Below, piece by piece: positions 7,797 through 15,406 of a DNA stretch of 28,781 nt. The stretch lies in IMG/VR virus record IMGVR_UViG_3300006929_000076, positions 1 through 28,781 of that record; one strand, given 5' to 3'. Position 1 is the first letter of the stretch, and every line of letters begins with the position of its first letter. Origin of the DNA: a virus. Below the pieces are notes generated by a model. It was given only the letters and a program-made list of their open reading frames with translations. It ran no database searches and was not told where the DNA came from. The position numbers and the translations under genes are program-made.

Positions 7797-7954
7797 AATT
7801 AATAGTGTGCGAAGAGTGTGAAGCAGAGTTTCGCATTAAACATGATTTAAATGAAAATTATTACTCTATCAAGTTCTGTGTTTTTTGTGGCAACGAACTT
7901 GCTGAAGAACTTGAAGATGAAATAGAATGGGAAGATGAAGACACAGAGTGCTAA
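7793..7954 (+). CDS. Small zinc-ribbon protein
   Basis: 53 residues starting with GTG at 7793, overlapping the nrdB stop by 4 nt (GTGA). Two knuckles (C6-xx-C9 and C30-xx-C33 with FCVFCGNE) are followed by a very acidic tail (ELEDEIEWEDEDTE) ending in Cys. Small proteins with this start occur in T4-like marine phages. Function unknown; the acidic tail could mimic DNA or bind a protein. It overlaps the resolvase gene by 20 nt. Confidence 0.65.
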   Translation: MKLIVCEECEAEFRIKHDLNENYYSIKFCVFCGNELAEELEDEIEWEDEDTEC

Positions 7955-8270
7955 GGCAAAAGGTCGCAGATTACAGCAATGGTTTCGTGACCTTCTTATA
8001 GAAAAATTAGAAGTCCATCCAGAGGATATTGAGAGCCGTTCTATGGGTGCAGGCGGCGAAGATTTAATCATGGCTAGAGCTGCAAGAGAAAAATTTCCCT
8101 ATTCTATCGAATGTAAGAACCAAGAAAGCGTCAATATTTGGAAATCTTACGAACAAGCACAAGAAAATTCTGGTAATTATGAACCAATTGTGGTTTTAAA
8201 ACGTAATAATACTAAACCTTTAGTGTTAGTTGACGCAGATTATTTTGTAAAACTACATAATAAATCCTAA
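7935..8270 (+). CDS. PD-(D/E)XK nuclease, Holliday junction resolvase-like
   Basis: 111 residues. A GRRLQQWFRDLL helix opens the domain, then SMGAGGEDLI carries D43 and SIECKNQ carries E59-x-K61, matching a compact PD-(D/E)XK fold. Tiny nucleases of this type in marine phages are commonly annotated as resolvase-like endonucleases acting on branched DNA during recombination or packaging. Specific substrate is not visible. Start at 7935 overlaps the zinc-ribbon gene; the stop is followed by 46 nt without a gene, then the late promoter region. Confidence 0.65.
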   Translation: MKTQSAKAKGRRLQQWFRDLLIEKLEVHPEDIESRSMGAGGEDLIMARAAREKFPYSIECKNQESVNIWKSYEQAQENSGNYEPIVVLKRNNTKPLVLVDADYFVKLHNKS

Positions 8271-8284
8271 TATATCCCAAAAAT

Positions 8285-8292
8285 TATAAATA
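8285..8292 (+). promoter_or_regulatory. T4-type late promoter of the curli-cyclase operon
   Basis: Perfect TATAAATA match at 8285-8292, no -35 box, followed by a ribosome binding site AGGGGAG (8304-8310) 6 nt before the ATG at 8317. T4-like phages recognise TATAAATA with gp55/gp33/gp45; a gp33-like gene is present in this window. Confidence 0.6.
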
Positions 8293-8316
8293 TATAGTAT
8301 ATAAGGGGAGTGTCCT

Positions 8317-8595
8317 ATGGAAGCATTTAAGTTAATTGCTGACCTAGGCTTCTCTATCGCAGCTGTGTTTGGCGGTGGGTTCTTTATTATTATGCTACTG
8401 AAATACATTCTTGAGTCTGTAGTCAATAAGGCTCAAGGTTTGAATGGTATGATTAGTGCATTGGATAATAGAGTCAAAACTATTAATAATGAAATTGTGC
8501 GACTTGATGCTTTGATATGCCATGCTTTGGGTGTTAAACCAGATACCCGAAGATTGAGTGCAGCAGATGGTAAAGAAGATGCTAGGAAAGACTGA
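8317..8595 (+). CDS. Membrane/coiled-coil protein, first gene of the curli block
   Basis: 92 residues. One N-terminal membrane helix (about 12-38, SIAAVFGGGFFIIMLL) is followed by a coiled-coil with the repeating pattern LDNRVKTINNEIVRLDALI, and a charged tail. It is similar in layout and in its coiled-coil core to the next gene, so the two are likely paralogues. UviB/BhlA-type holins have such a layout, but position first in an export operon also suggests an inner-membrane accessory role. It ends with a 1-nt overlap onto the next start. Confidence 0.6.
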   Translation: MEAFKLIADLGFSIAAVFGGGFFIIMLLKYILESVVNKAQGLNGMISALDNRVKTINNEIVRLDALICHALGVKPDTRRLSAADGKEDARKD

Positions 8596-8930
8596 TGAAT
8601 GAATTTGTTAACGCAGTAAATCAGTATGGTGTGCCAACCGTTACAGCTGTGGGTATGGCATACTTTATATTTTACATATGGAAATATGTTACTAAGACAA
8701 TTTTGCCATCTTTAAATGAAGCAAGTGGTACATTGGTCGCACTTATAGATCGAATACGAATGTTAGATAATGACATGATACGATTGGACCAAAAGATCAA
8801 TACGATAATTGAAATTCAAGATCAACAAAATGACCCCTTTGAGAAGGCACAACAACAAAGAGATGCACAACAAGATAAAAGGATAGATCGAAATTCTCAA
8901 ACGATAGAAAAAATGAAAGGCAAAAAATGA
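8595..8930 (+). CDS. Membrane/coiled-coil protein, paralogue of preceding gene
   Basis: 111 residues. One membrane helix (about 12-32, TAVGMAYFIFYIWKYV) is followed by LIDRIRMLDNDMIRLDQKI, closely paralleling LDNRVKTINNEIVRLDALI in its neighbour, and then a Gln/Lys-rich hydrophilic tail. Tandem duplication followed by divergence is inferred. Function unknown; a membrane complex feeding the export system, or a holin-like pair, are both possible. It overlaps the csgF-like start by 4 nt. Confidence 0.6.
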   Translation: MNEFVNAVNQYGVPTVTAVGMAYFIFYIWKYVTKTILPSLNEASGTLVALIDRIRMLDNDMIRLDQKINTIIEIQDQQNDPFEKAQQQRDAQQDKRIDRNSQTIEKMKGKK

Positions 8931-9481
8931 GCAAGAATTTTTTGAATTTAAAAACAGGGCATCATGCTTCAGATGAATATTTCAAACACATGCCTATCTG
9001 GAATGATAGTGATATTCTAAAGACGTTTCTGTTTGGCTTGGGTGTTGGTGCTTTTTTGTTTTGGGTCGTAACACTTGTCACTTCAGTTTATGCTGCTGAC
9101 CTTACTCATACATGGAAGTCACCTGCCTTTAGTGGCACTGGTTATAGCCAACATGTTCTTACTATTGAGAACCAAGAGTTCTCTAGAACAAAAACTATTA
9201 AAGAAAAAAAAGAGGCAGCAGAAAGACAAGCAGCAAGAGATGCCGCAAACACAAACTTATCAAAGTTTATGAAAAATGTGGAGTCAAGAATTTACGCTCA
9301 ACTGTCGAAGCAGTTGGTAGATAGTATGTTTGGCGAATCTGCTTCCGAAACCGGCACAGTTACTTTTGAGGGAACAACGATAAGCTATGTCAAAAGTAGT
9401 GACACGGTAGATTTAACAATAGTGAGTCCAGATGGTAGCACGACTAATATTACCGTTCCTGTTGGCGACTTTACTTTCTAG
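8927..9481 (+). CDS. csgF: CsgF-like curli assembly protein
   Basis: 184 residues. A polar N-terminal extension (1-31) precedes a hydrophobic export segment ending SVYA-AD, a plausible signal peptidase site. The mature part starts as a CsgF does: SPAFSGTGY (compare the NPNFGG region of E. coli CsgF), an NLSKFMKNVESRIY helix, then the C-terminal strands TGTVTFEGTTISYV, VDLTIVSPDGSTTNITVP and a final DF. In E. coli CsgF caps CsgG outside the cell and links it to the nucleator. An internal ATG at 8990 would shorten the extension. Identity rests on pattern plus the CsgG neighbour, overlapped by 50 nt. Confidence 0.75.
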   Translation: MSKNFLNLKTGHHASDEYFKHMPIWNDSDILKTFLFGLGVGAFLFWVVTLVTSVYAADLTHTWKSPAFSGTGYSQHVLTIENQEFSRTKTIKEKKEAAERQAARDAANTNLSKFMKNVESRIYAQLSKQLVDSMFGESASETGTVTFEGTTISYVKSSDTVDLTIVSPDGSTTNITVPVGDFTF

Positions 9482-10220
9482 TTGTCAGAGTATCCCAGAG
9501 GATGCTCCTGTAACTAGCACAAAACCGCTAGTCAATGAACTATACAACTTGCAACCCCCTGTTCGTAAGGTTCCTATAGCTGTATATAAATTTAAAGATT
9601 TAACAGGACAAAGAAAATCAAGTTCATCACTTGCACTATTAAGTAGTGCGGTGACACAGGGTGGAGATATATGGTTGATCCAAGCCCTCAAGAAAGCAGG
9701 AAAGGGAGAGTGGTTTCGAGTTGTAGAAAGAATGGAATTAGAAAACCTAGTAAAAGAAAGACAAATCATACGAAGCACAAGACAAAAATACGATGGAGAT
9801 AAAGCAGAAAAAATTAAACCCCTGTTGTTCGCAGGCGTAATACTTACAGGGGGAATAGTTGGGTATGACACTAATACGAGTACAGGTGGGCTGGGCGTAA
9901 GGTATCTTGGTATTGGTGCGTCTGATGAATATCGCAAGGATATGGTAACAGTAGGCTTGCGTCTTATATCAACTCAAACAGGTGAAGTGTTACTAGCAGT
10001 CAGTTCTCAAAAAACTATTTTGAGTACAAAACTGTCAGCTACTGTATTCAAATTTTTGGATATGGGAACAAAGTTATTAGAAACAGAGGCAGGGATGACA
10101 GACAATGAGTCTACAACCTATGCTGTAAGAAAAGCAATTGAACAAGCAGTTCTAGAGATAATTAAAGAGGGCGAGAAGAAAAAATTATGGGAATATAAAC
10201 AAAAGGAGAAAATCAAATGA
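9432..10220 (+). CDS. csgG: CsgG curli secretion channel
   Basis: 262 residues. Lipoprotein signal with lipobox LLSSC (Cys18). The body carries the family signature almost intact: IAVYKFKDLTGQRK, SSAVTQGGD, WFRVVERMELENLVKERQ, LLFAGVILTGGIVGYDTN, RYLGIGASDEYRKD, TGEVLL, and YAVRKAIEQAV. In E. coli nine copies form a 36-stranded outer-membrane pore through which curlins are exported unfolded. The constriction and strand regions look complete, so I expect a functional channel. It starts within csgF (50 nt overlap) and ends with an ATGA overlap onto the curlin gene. Confidence 0.95.
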   Translation: MVARLILPFLLATLLSSCQSIPEDAPVTSTKPLVNELYNLQPPVRKVPIAVYKFKDLTGQRKSSSSLALLSSAVTQGGDIWLIQALKKAGKGEWFRVVERMELENLVKERQIIRSTRQKYDGDKAEKIKPLLFAGVILTGGIVGYDTNTSTGGLGVRYLGIGASDEYRKDMVTVGLRLISTQTGEVLLAVSSQKTILSTKLSATVFKFLDMGTKLLETEAGMTDNESTTYAVRKAIEQAVLEIIKEGEKKKLWEYKQKEKIK

Positions 10221-10900
10221 GAACGAGCATACTTACCGTACTCGCTTTTATGATTATGAGCAGTGTGAGTTATGCGAGTGACGTATATATCACTCAGTCA
10301 GGTGCAAGCTTGACTGCAAACATCAATCAAGATGGTCAGACAAATAAGGTGGGTAATGACACTACCGATTTTACAATGTCTGGCGACAGTCAAACCTATG
10401 ATATAGACCAAGTTGGTAATACCAATACGATCACTGGTTCGGTTACAGGTGATGATCAAAATTTGGTAGTAAACCAAACTGGCTCTAGTAATACTGCAGC
10501 TGTTAACGTGGGTACTAATTCTTCAGCATCAGACAACGATATTCGTCTGACACATACTGGTGACAGCAACACAACAACTGTTAACGTGGGTACAACTGCT
10601 GCATCAGGTGATGCAGATATTGACTTGACGGTTACAGGTAGTAGTAATACAGTGACCATCAATGAAAACAGTACTGCAACAATGTTGAACACTGATAAGA
10701 AAGTGACAAGCGTAACATTAACAGGTTCTAGCAATACTGTTACTTCAACACATACAGGTGCTGGAGATCACGATACCACATTGGCACATACTGGTTCTTC
10801 TGGAACTTTTAGTATTACTCAAGGTGGTGCTCATGATTCTGTAGTTGATATGACAACAAGTGGAGCAAGTCATAGTGTTACGATTACTGTTGACGATTAG
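10217..10900 (+). CDS. Curlin-repeat amyloid protein 1
   Basis: 227 residues. Sec signal peptide (cut after SYA-S, about 20) then VYITQSGASL and successive repeats of about 20-25 residues with Q/T-x-G-x-(S/T)-N-T, e.g. INQDGQTNKV, DQVGNTNTITG, NQTGSSNTAAV, LTVTGSSNTVTI, LTGSSNTVTS. This matches CsgA/CsgB-type beta-solenoid repeats, but the Gln of canonical curlins is often replaced by Thr. It is likely the substrate of CsgG. The protein is rich in Thr, Ser, Asp and has no Cys. It shares a start pattern (VYITQSG) with the second curlin gene in the same operon. Confidence 0.85.
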   Translation: MRTSILTVLAFMIMSSVSYASDVYITQSGASLTANINQDGQTNKVGNDTTDFTMSGDSQTYDIDQVGNTNTITGSVTGDDQNLVVNQTGSSNTAAVNVGTNSSASDNDIRLTHTGDSNTTTVNVGTTAASGDADIDLTVTGSSNTVTINENSTATMLNTDKKVTSVTLTGSSNTVTSTHTGAGDHDTTLAHTGSSGTFSITQGGAHDSVVDMTTSGASHSVTITVDD

Positions 10901-11939
10901 TCTCATTCTCTTTAGTACCAGTGCTTATGGTGCTATTGGGAATGTGGTTAAACATAAAGGCAACGCTTCTGTTGAGAGGTCGGGTGAAAGGACTTCTTTG
11001 CAAAGGGGTTCTGGTATTGAGTTCAAGGACAATGTGCGAACTGGCAAAGGTAATGTTGGTATCACTTTTGTTGATAAGACAAATGTGGCTGTCAGCGCAC
11101 ATAGTTCCTTGGTAATTGATGAGTTTGTATATGATCCTAATTCAAGGACAGGATCGAAGTTGGTTATGAATATTGCTCTTGGCACAGTGAGATATGCCAG
11201 TGGTAATATTGCAAAGTTGAATAACCAGAACGTGGATATTCGCACACCGACAGCAAGGATTGGTGTGTTGGGAACAGCGTTCAGTATGACGGTAGATGAG
11301 ATTGGTAAGTCACTGATTATCCTACTGCCCAACAAGGACGGATCGGTAGGCAAGATATCAGTGGAGACTGAAGCTGGACAGGTAATTATGAACCAAGCAT
11401 TTCAGTCTACAATAGTTGGTACAGGTGAGAGCAATCCTACCAAGCCTGTGATACTAGACCTTTCGTTAGATCAGATTAATAACCTGTTGATAATTAGACC
11501 ACCAAAGAAAAAACTCATTAAACTTCTCAGTGATTCAAAGAAGGGTAAGAATATACTTGATATCGATTTTCTTGAGTTTGCAGCGCTAGATAAAAATGAG
11601 TTAGAGGAAGACTTGTTTGAGTTTAACGAGTTGGATATTAATGATTTAGATGTAGAGCTGTTAGGTAACATACTTGATCAGATTGCTGCTGCTCTAGCAC
11701 AATCAGAAATGGTTGATGGTCGCACTAGTGGATTTAACAGAACAACACAAGTCAATACGATAGTGGATGGTAATATGACACGCATAATACGAAGAGTAGG
11801 AAACAGTACGATAGACCTAGATTTAATTAACGATTACGGATACACAATAAATTTAACACAGGGTGGAATACCTGTGCCGGAGATAACAACAAGAGATGAA
11901 GACGCTTCTAATACTATTACTATCTATCAGTCTGAGTAG
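10860..11939 (+). CDS. FecR-domain periplasmic protein
   Basis: 359 residues from GTG 10860 (GTG 10875 is an alternative). A signal peptide (LLLTISLILFSTSAYG) precedes a FecR domain: GNVVKHKGNASV, GSGIEFKDNVRTGKGNVGITFVDKTNVAV, then GTVRYASGNIAKLN and the family core TPTARIGVLGTAFSM. FecR domains sense or bind ligands in the periplasm and often lie beside CHASE2-cyclase genes. Residues 200-280 are acidic/Lys-rich linker; the end (LTQGGIPVPE, NTITIYQSE) resembles curlin repeats. No transmembrane helix besides the signal is visible. Overlaps curlin gene 1 by 41 nt and curlin gene 2 by 44 nt. Confidence 0.8.
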   Translation: MEQVIVLRLLLTISLILFSTSAYGAIGNVVKHKGNASVERSGERTSLQRGSGIEFKDNVRTGKGNVGITFVDKTNVAVSAHSSLVIDEFVYDPNSRTGSKLVMNIALGTVRYASGNIAKLNNQNVDIRTPTARIGVLGTAFSMTVDEIGKSLIILLPNKDGSVGKISVETEAGQVIMNQAFQSTIVGTGESNPTKPVILDLSLDQINNLLIIRPPKKKLIKLLSDSKKGKNILDIDFLEFAALDKNELEEDLFEFNELDINDLDVELLGNILDQIAAALAQSEMVDGRTSGFNRTTQVNTIVDGNMTRIIRRVGNSTIDLDLINDYGYTINLTQGGIPVPEITTRDEDASNTITIYQSE

Positions 11940-12618
11940 TGTAGCATATGCCAATGAGGTGTATATTACACAGTCTGGCGATGATTTAGATGTAAACATA
12001 TCACAAGATGGTCGAAACAATACCATTACCAAAAACATATGGACTGTGCCATATGATTGGGAAGGTGATGATAATACATTTGATTTGAGACAAAAGAACA
12101 CAAGAAACAATTCGTCAGATTCCAATTATCAAGGATTTCATATTGATGGGAATAATAACACTGTCAGAGTTGGACAGGGTTATGCAGATTATGGAAGTCT
12201 GGCTACAGCAGCAACTCAAGAATGGGACACAGATAATTGGGAAGGGGGTAATAATACAGCAATGATAGATATTCATGGTGATAATAATATTCTCAATATC
12301 GGACAGAGAAACGGAAGTCTAGGAAACTTTAATGGTCATGATGTAACCGCATATATATATGGTGACGATAATACAGCAAGGACAGTACAGGTACATGATG
12401 GAGCAAAGGATTTGACCTTAACACTTAATGGTGATGACCATACACTTTATGTAGAGCAAAGAAATACTGGTGCCCACAATGCAACAATTAGTTTAACAAA
12501 TGGCACTGATCCATATTCCTTTTCACTTTCACAAAATTCTACTACTGCTCAAAACTATTCAATGACAGGTACATGCTATACTAGTGGAGGCTGTTCAGTT
12601 TCAGTAACACAGGATTAA
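11896..12618 (+). CDS. Curlin-repeat amyloid protein 2
   Basis: 240 residues. Signal peptide (cut about AYA-NE) then VYITQSGDDLDVNISQDGRNN, parallel to the VYITQSG start of curlin 1. Repeats of the type GDDNTF, GNNNTVRVGQ, GDNNILNIGQRNG, GDDNTARTVQ, GDDHTLYVEQRN carry a G-(D/N)-(D/N)-N-T knuckle with terminal Gln, closer to canonical curlin motifs than those in curlin 1. Two cysteines near the end (CYTSGGC) may form a disulfide. It could be the nucleator or a minor subunit, with curlin 1 the major fibre, but the roles could be reversed. Confidence 0.8.
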   Translation: MKTLLILLLSISLSSVAYANEVYITQSGDDLDVNISQDGRNNTITKNIWTVPYDWEGDDNTFDLRQKNTRNNSSDSNYQGFHIDGNNNTVRVGQGYADYGSLATAATQEWDTDNWEGGNNTAMIDIHGDNNILNIGQRNGSLGNFNGHDVTAYIYGDDNTARTVQVHDGAKDLTLTLNGDDHTLYVEQRNTGAHNATISLTNGTDPYSFSLSQNSTTAQNYSMTGTCYTSGGCSVSVTQD

Positions 12619-12619
12619 T

Positions 12620-14671
12620 ATGAAAAAGTGGATTATATCATTATTTGTAATTTTATTATTGTGTGGGTTGCGTTTTGCAGACCCTTGGTTTCTGGATATG
12701 GTGCGGCTCAAAGCATTGGATCAACATCAACGTAATCAAGTATCCATGAACCTCTCTAACCTTGCTACAGTAGAGATCAATAACGAGACAATCAGAAAAC
12801 TAGGACAGTGGCCGTGGGATAGAAACAGGGTCGCAAACCAGATTATTAAGTTATATCAGGCTGGTGCTTCCATCGTGGTTGTTCCTATACTATTTGCAGA
12901 CCCAGACAGGTTTGGTAAAGATGCGGTCCTCGCAAGAATTCTCAAAAAAACACCAACAGTGATAGGACAGATACCCACTAATGACAAAAGTAATTCTGGT
13001 GTAGTGCGTGGAGTTGCTGCTATCGGATCAGACTGGCAACCGTGGGTATATCGATACACTGGTGTAGTCGGTCCCATTCCAGAATTAGCAAAGAGTGCCA
13101 ACGCAGTTGGTATGATGGTAATCGCACCAGAGAGGGATGGCGTAGTTCGACGTATGCCTTTGGTCGTTGCATCAGACGGAAAACTATACCCATCTATCAG
13201 TATGGAAATTCTACGCATAGCTGCTGGTGATGTATCGTTTCAGATGAAGACAGGTATTGCTGGTGTGGAGAAACTACGCATACCAAAATACAAGATGATC
13301 GACACAGATGCCAACGGTAATATCTGGTTGGACTTTAAGTGGAAAACACCAGTTCATCCACTGCATGAAAAACTACCAGACCTAAAAGGTAAGATCGTGA
13401 TACTGAGCATGACTGCATCTGGTCTTGAGAGTGTAGTGTCCACACCTGTTGGCAATATACATTCGCATGACCTTATTGCTGCATCACTTGCTACCATGAT
13501 GACAGGTCGCAATATCACCAGACCGTTCTGGACAGACCTCGCAGAACTCGCAGTCAGTGGTGTAGGAGCTCTTATTCTAACAGTGGTAGTATTGACATTG
13601 GCATGGTATTTTGGGGCAGTATTACTACCCCTTTTCCTTGGTGGTACATTCTATGGTTCGTCTTATCTGTTCACTGAGTATAGTTATCTGGTAGATTGGT
13701 CCTATCCTGTCCTTACTATGTTTGTGGTCTGGGCTATCGCTGCGTTTCTACGGTTCATGGAAGAATACAAACAGAAGATGGAGATCAAGAAACAGTTTGC
13801 AGGGTACGCTTCACCTACAGTAGTTCGATTGTTACAGGAGAATCCTGCACTAATCAAAGATGGTATGAAGAAAGAGATCAGCATTTGTTTCTCTGACCTT
13901 CGTGGGTTCACACCATTGGGTGAGAGTTTCGGTGATGATGTCAAGGGTCTTACTGAAATTATGAATGGATACATGGATGCAATTACGCAGCCTATTCTAG
14001 ACTCTGATGGTATGGTTATCAAATATATCGGTGATGCTTCTATGCACATACACAATGCACCGATTGACGATGATGACCATCCAAGAAGTGCAGTAAAAAC
14101 TGGACTACAAATGTTGAGTGCAGTGGAGAAGTTTAATGATAAAATCGTTTCTGAGGGCCGGCCTCCAGTTGGTATGGGTGCTGGTATTAATACTGGGCTT
14201 GGTTATCTTGGAGAGATGGGAAGTACCAAACGTCATTCTTACGATGTTCTAGGTGATGCAGTATCAACTGCTGCTCGTATCGAGTCCAAGTGTAAAGAGT
14301 ATGGATGTCTACTGCTGGTGGGAGAGTCAACCTATGATGTGACCAAGGATGACTTCTTCTATCTCAAAGTCGATGAATTGGCAGTCAAGGGTAAGACCGT
14401 AGGTATTCGTATTTACACTGTGCTATCTGATAATGAATGGGCACTTAAAAATACAAACTGGTTTGCTGCTCAACAACAACATGAGAAGATGCATGAGTAT
14501 TATAAGATGCAGCAGTTCGATAATGCAATTAGACTATGTAATGATCTAAGTATAGAGTTTGACGGAAAAATGAAGAACTACTACACCATGTGGATTGAGC
14601 GTTGTGAATTCATGAAGACCCAACCTCTAGAGGAGGATTGGAACGGAGTATTCATTGCAACGACAAAATAG
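12620..14671 (+). CDS. CHASE2-class III adenylate cyclase
   Basis: 683 residues. TM at 4-20; periplasmic CHASE2 sensor about 21-300 (GQWPWDRNRVANQI and GMMVIAPERDGVVRRMPLV); three helices about 310-375; then a class III cyclase domain about 400-590. Metal Asp D426 (FSDLRGFT) and D472 (KYIGDA), base-selecting K468 and D542 (SYDVLGDA) favour ATP, and transition-state R553 is present, but the usual Asn is Ser549. A helical C-terminal region follows. It would turn an envelope signal into cAMP in the host cytoplasm. It is last in the curli operon, 1 nt after curlin 2. Confidence 0.9.
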   Translation: MKKWIISLFVILLLCGLRFADPWFLDMVRLKALDQHQRNQVSMNLSNLATVEINNETIRKLGQWPWDRNRVANQIIKLYQAGASIVVVPILFADPDRFGKDAVLARILKKTPTVIGQIPTNDKSNSGVVRGVAAIGSDWQPWVYRYTGVVGPIPELAKSANAVGMMVIAPERDGVVRRMPLVVASDGKLYPSISMEILRIAAGDVSFQMKTGIAGVEKLRIPKYKMIDTDANGNIWLDFKWKTPVHPLHEKLPDLKGKIVILSMTASGLESVVSTPVGNIHSHDLIAASLATMMTGRNITRPFWTDLAELAVSGVGALILTVVVLTLAWYFGAVLLPLFLGGTFYGSSYLFTEYSYLVDWSYPVLTMFVVWAIAAFLRFMEEYKQKMEIKKQFAGYASPTVVRLLQENPALIKDGMKKEISICFSDLRGFTPLGESFGDDVKGLTEIMNGYMDAITQPILDSDGMVIKYIGDASMHIHNAPIDDDDHPRSAVKTGLQMLSAVEKFNDKIVSEGRPPVGMGAGINTGLGYLGEMGSTKRHSYDVLGDAVSTAARIESKCKEYGCLLLVGESTYDVTKDDFFYLKVDELAVKGKTVGIRIYTVLSDNEWALKNTNWFAAQQQHEKMHEYYKMQQFDNAIRLCNDLSIEFDGKMKNYYTMWIERCEFMKTQPLEEDWNGVFIATTK

Positions 14672-14674
14672 GCC

Positions 14675-14703
14675 TTGACAAAGTTACAATTTTCATGTAT
14701 TAT
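14675..14703 (+). promoter_or_regulatory. Sigma70-like promoter
   Basis: TTGACA at 14675-14680, a 17-nt spacer, and TATTAT at 14698-14703. Expected start about 14710, giving a leader of about 31 nt to the ATG at 14741. It separates the late curli block from the following short genes. GATAAATA at 14728-14735, one base from the late consensus, lies in the same leader. Confidence 0.65.
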
Positions 14704-14740
14704 AATAACATAGTCAATAATTCAGAGGATAAATAGTGAT

Positions 14741-14980
14741 ATGAATCCTATTACATACGCACTCATAACAGTCATATGTATGATGGCAAGTTTTTACTTT
14801 GCTAAATACTTCACTGTCAAGTCATATTTTGAGGACATCGTTACGAATACTCTTGATCGACTTGAAAGCGAAGGATTTATTTTAACCAAGACAGACAAAG
14901 ATGGTGAAAAGGAACTGGTTAAAGTATCCGAAGCCATTGTTGCTGCTGTAAATGAAGTAAAGAAGGAAGTGATAAAATGA
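14741..14980 (+). CDS. Small membrane protein, unknown
   Basis: 79 residues. One N-terminal helix (about 4-24, ITYALITVICMMASFYFAKYF) is followed by a charged, helical region (TLDRLESEGF and KELVKVSEAIVAAVNEVKKEV). AGAGGAT upstream serves as binding site. Proteins of this layout are common in T4-like marine phages but unassigned. It overlaps the glycine-zipper lipoprotein by 4 nt (ATGA). Confidence 0.65.
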   Translation: MNPITYALITVICMMASFYFAKYFTVKSYFEDIVTNTLDRLESEGFILTKTDKDGEKELVKVSEAIVAAVNEVKKEVIK

Positions 14981-15363
14981 AGAAGTTTCTCATGATTGCT
15001 GTTAGTGCAATCGCACTATCTGGCTGCATGGTAACAAACGCACAAAAAGGCGCTGTGATTGGTGGTGCAACTGGCGGTATCTTGGGCAACCATTTCGGTA
15101 AAGGTACAGGCAAAACTGTTGCAACAGGCGTTGGTGTTCTACTTGGTACAATGACAGGTGCAGCTGTAGGTGAAAGTATGGATAGACCTGTGACTGTTGT
15201 TCCAAACGGTAACGTGGTTAATCATAACATGGGTCATTCACATTCTAATTATCAGAGGCAATGCCTTTATGTGCCACACAGGTACGTTGATGCTCACGGA
15301 CATTACCATGATTACAGTCGCATGGAATGTCGTATGATTAAAGTTGGTCCACATTTTCATTAA
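14977..15363 (+). CDS. Glycine-zipper lipoprotein (17 kDa antigen-like)
   Basis: 128 residues. Lipoprotein signal with lipobox ALSGC (Cys17), then glycine-zipper repeats (GAVIGGATGGILGNHFGKG, GVGVLLGTMTGAAVGE) and a His-rich tail with two cysteines (QCLYVPHRY, HGHYH, MECRM). The zipper is the signature of 17 kDa surface antigen/YmgG-like proteins that sit on or in the outer membrane. A role in altering the envelope or superinfection exclusion is inference. His content could bind metal. Confidence 0.75.
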   Translation: MKKFLMIAVSAIALSGCMVTNAQKGAVIGGATGGILGNHFGKGTGKTVATGVGVLLGTMTGAAVGESMDRPVTVVPNGNVVNHNMGHSHSNYQRQCLYVPHRYVDAHGHYHDYSRMECRMIKVGPHFH

Positions 15364-15370
15364 TAAGGTC

Positions 15371-15399
15371 TTGACAAATTCTTACATATAGTTTATAGT
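15371..15399 (+). promoter_or_regulatory. Sigma70-like promoter
   Basis: TTGACA at 15371-15376, 17-nt spacer, TATAGT at 15394-15399 (TATAAT also at 15400-15405, but too far). Start expected near 15406, next to the ATG at 15407. The -35 region TTGACAAATTCT is repeated at 20987. Confidence 0.6.
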
Positions 15400-15406
15400 T
15401 ATAATC

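Noticed and set aside
10217-10900. CRISPR or DNA repeat in the repeat-rich curlin gene
   Set aside because: The repetition is at protein level (GSSNT-type motifs) with variable DNA; no identical direct repeats with spacers.
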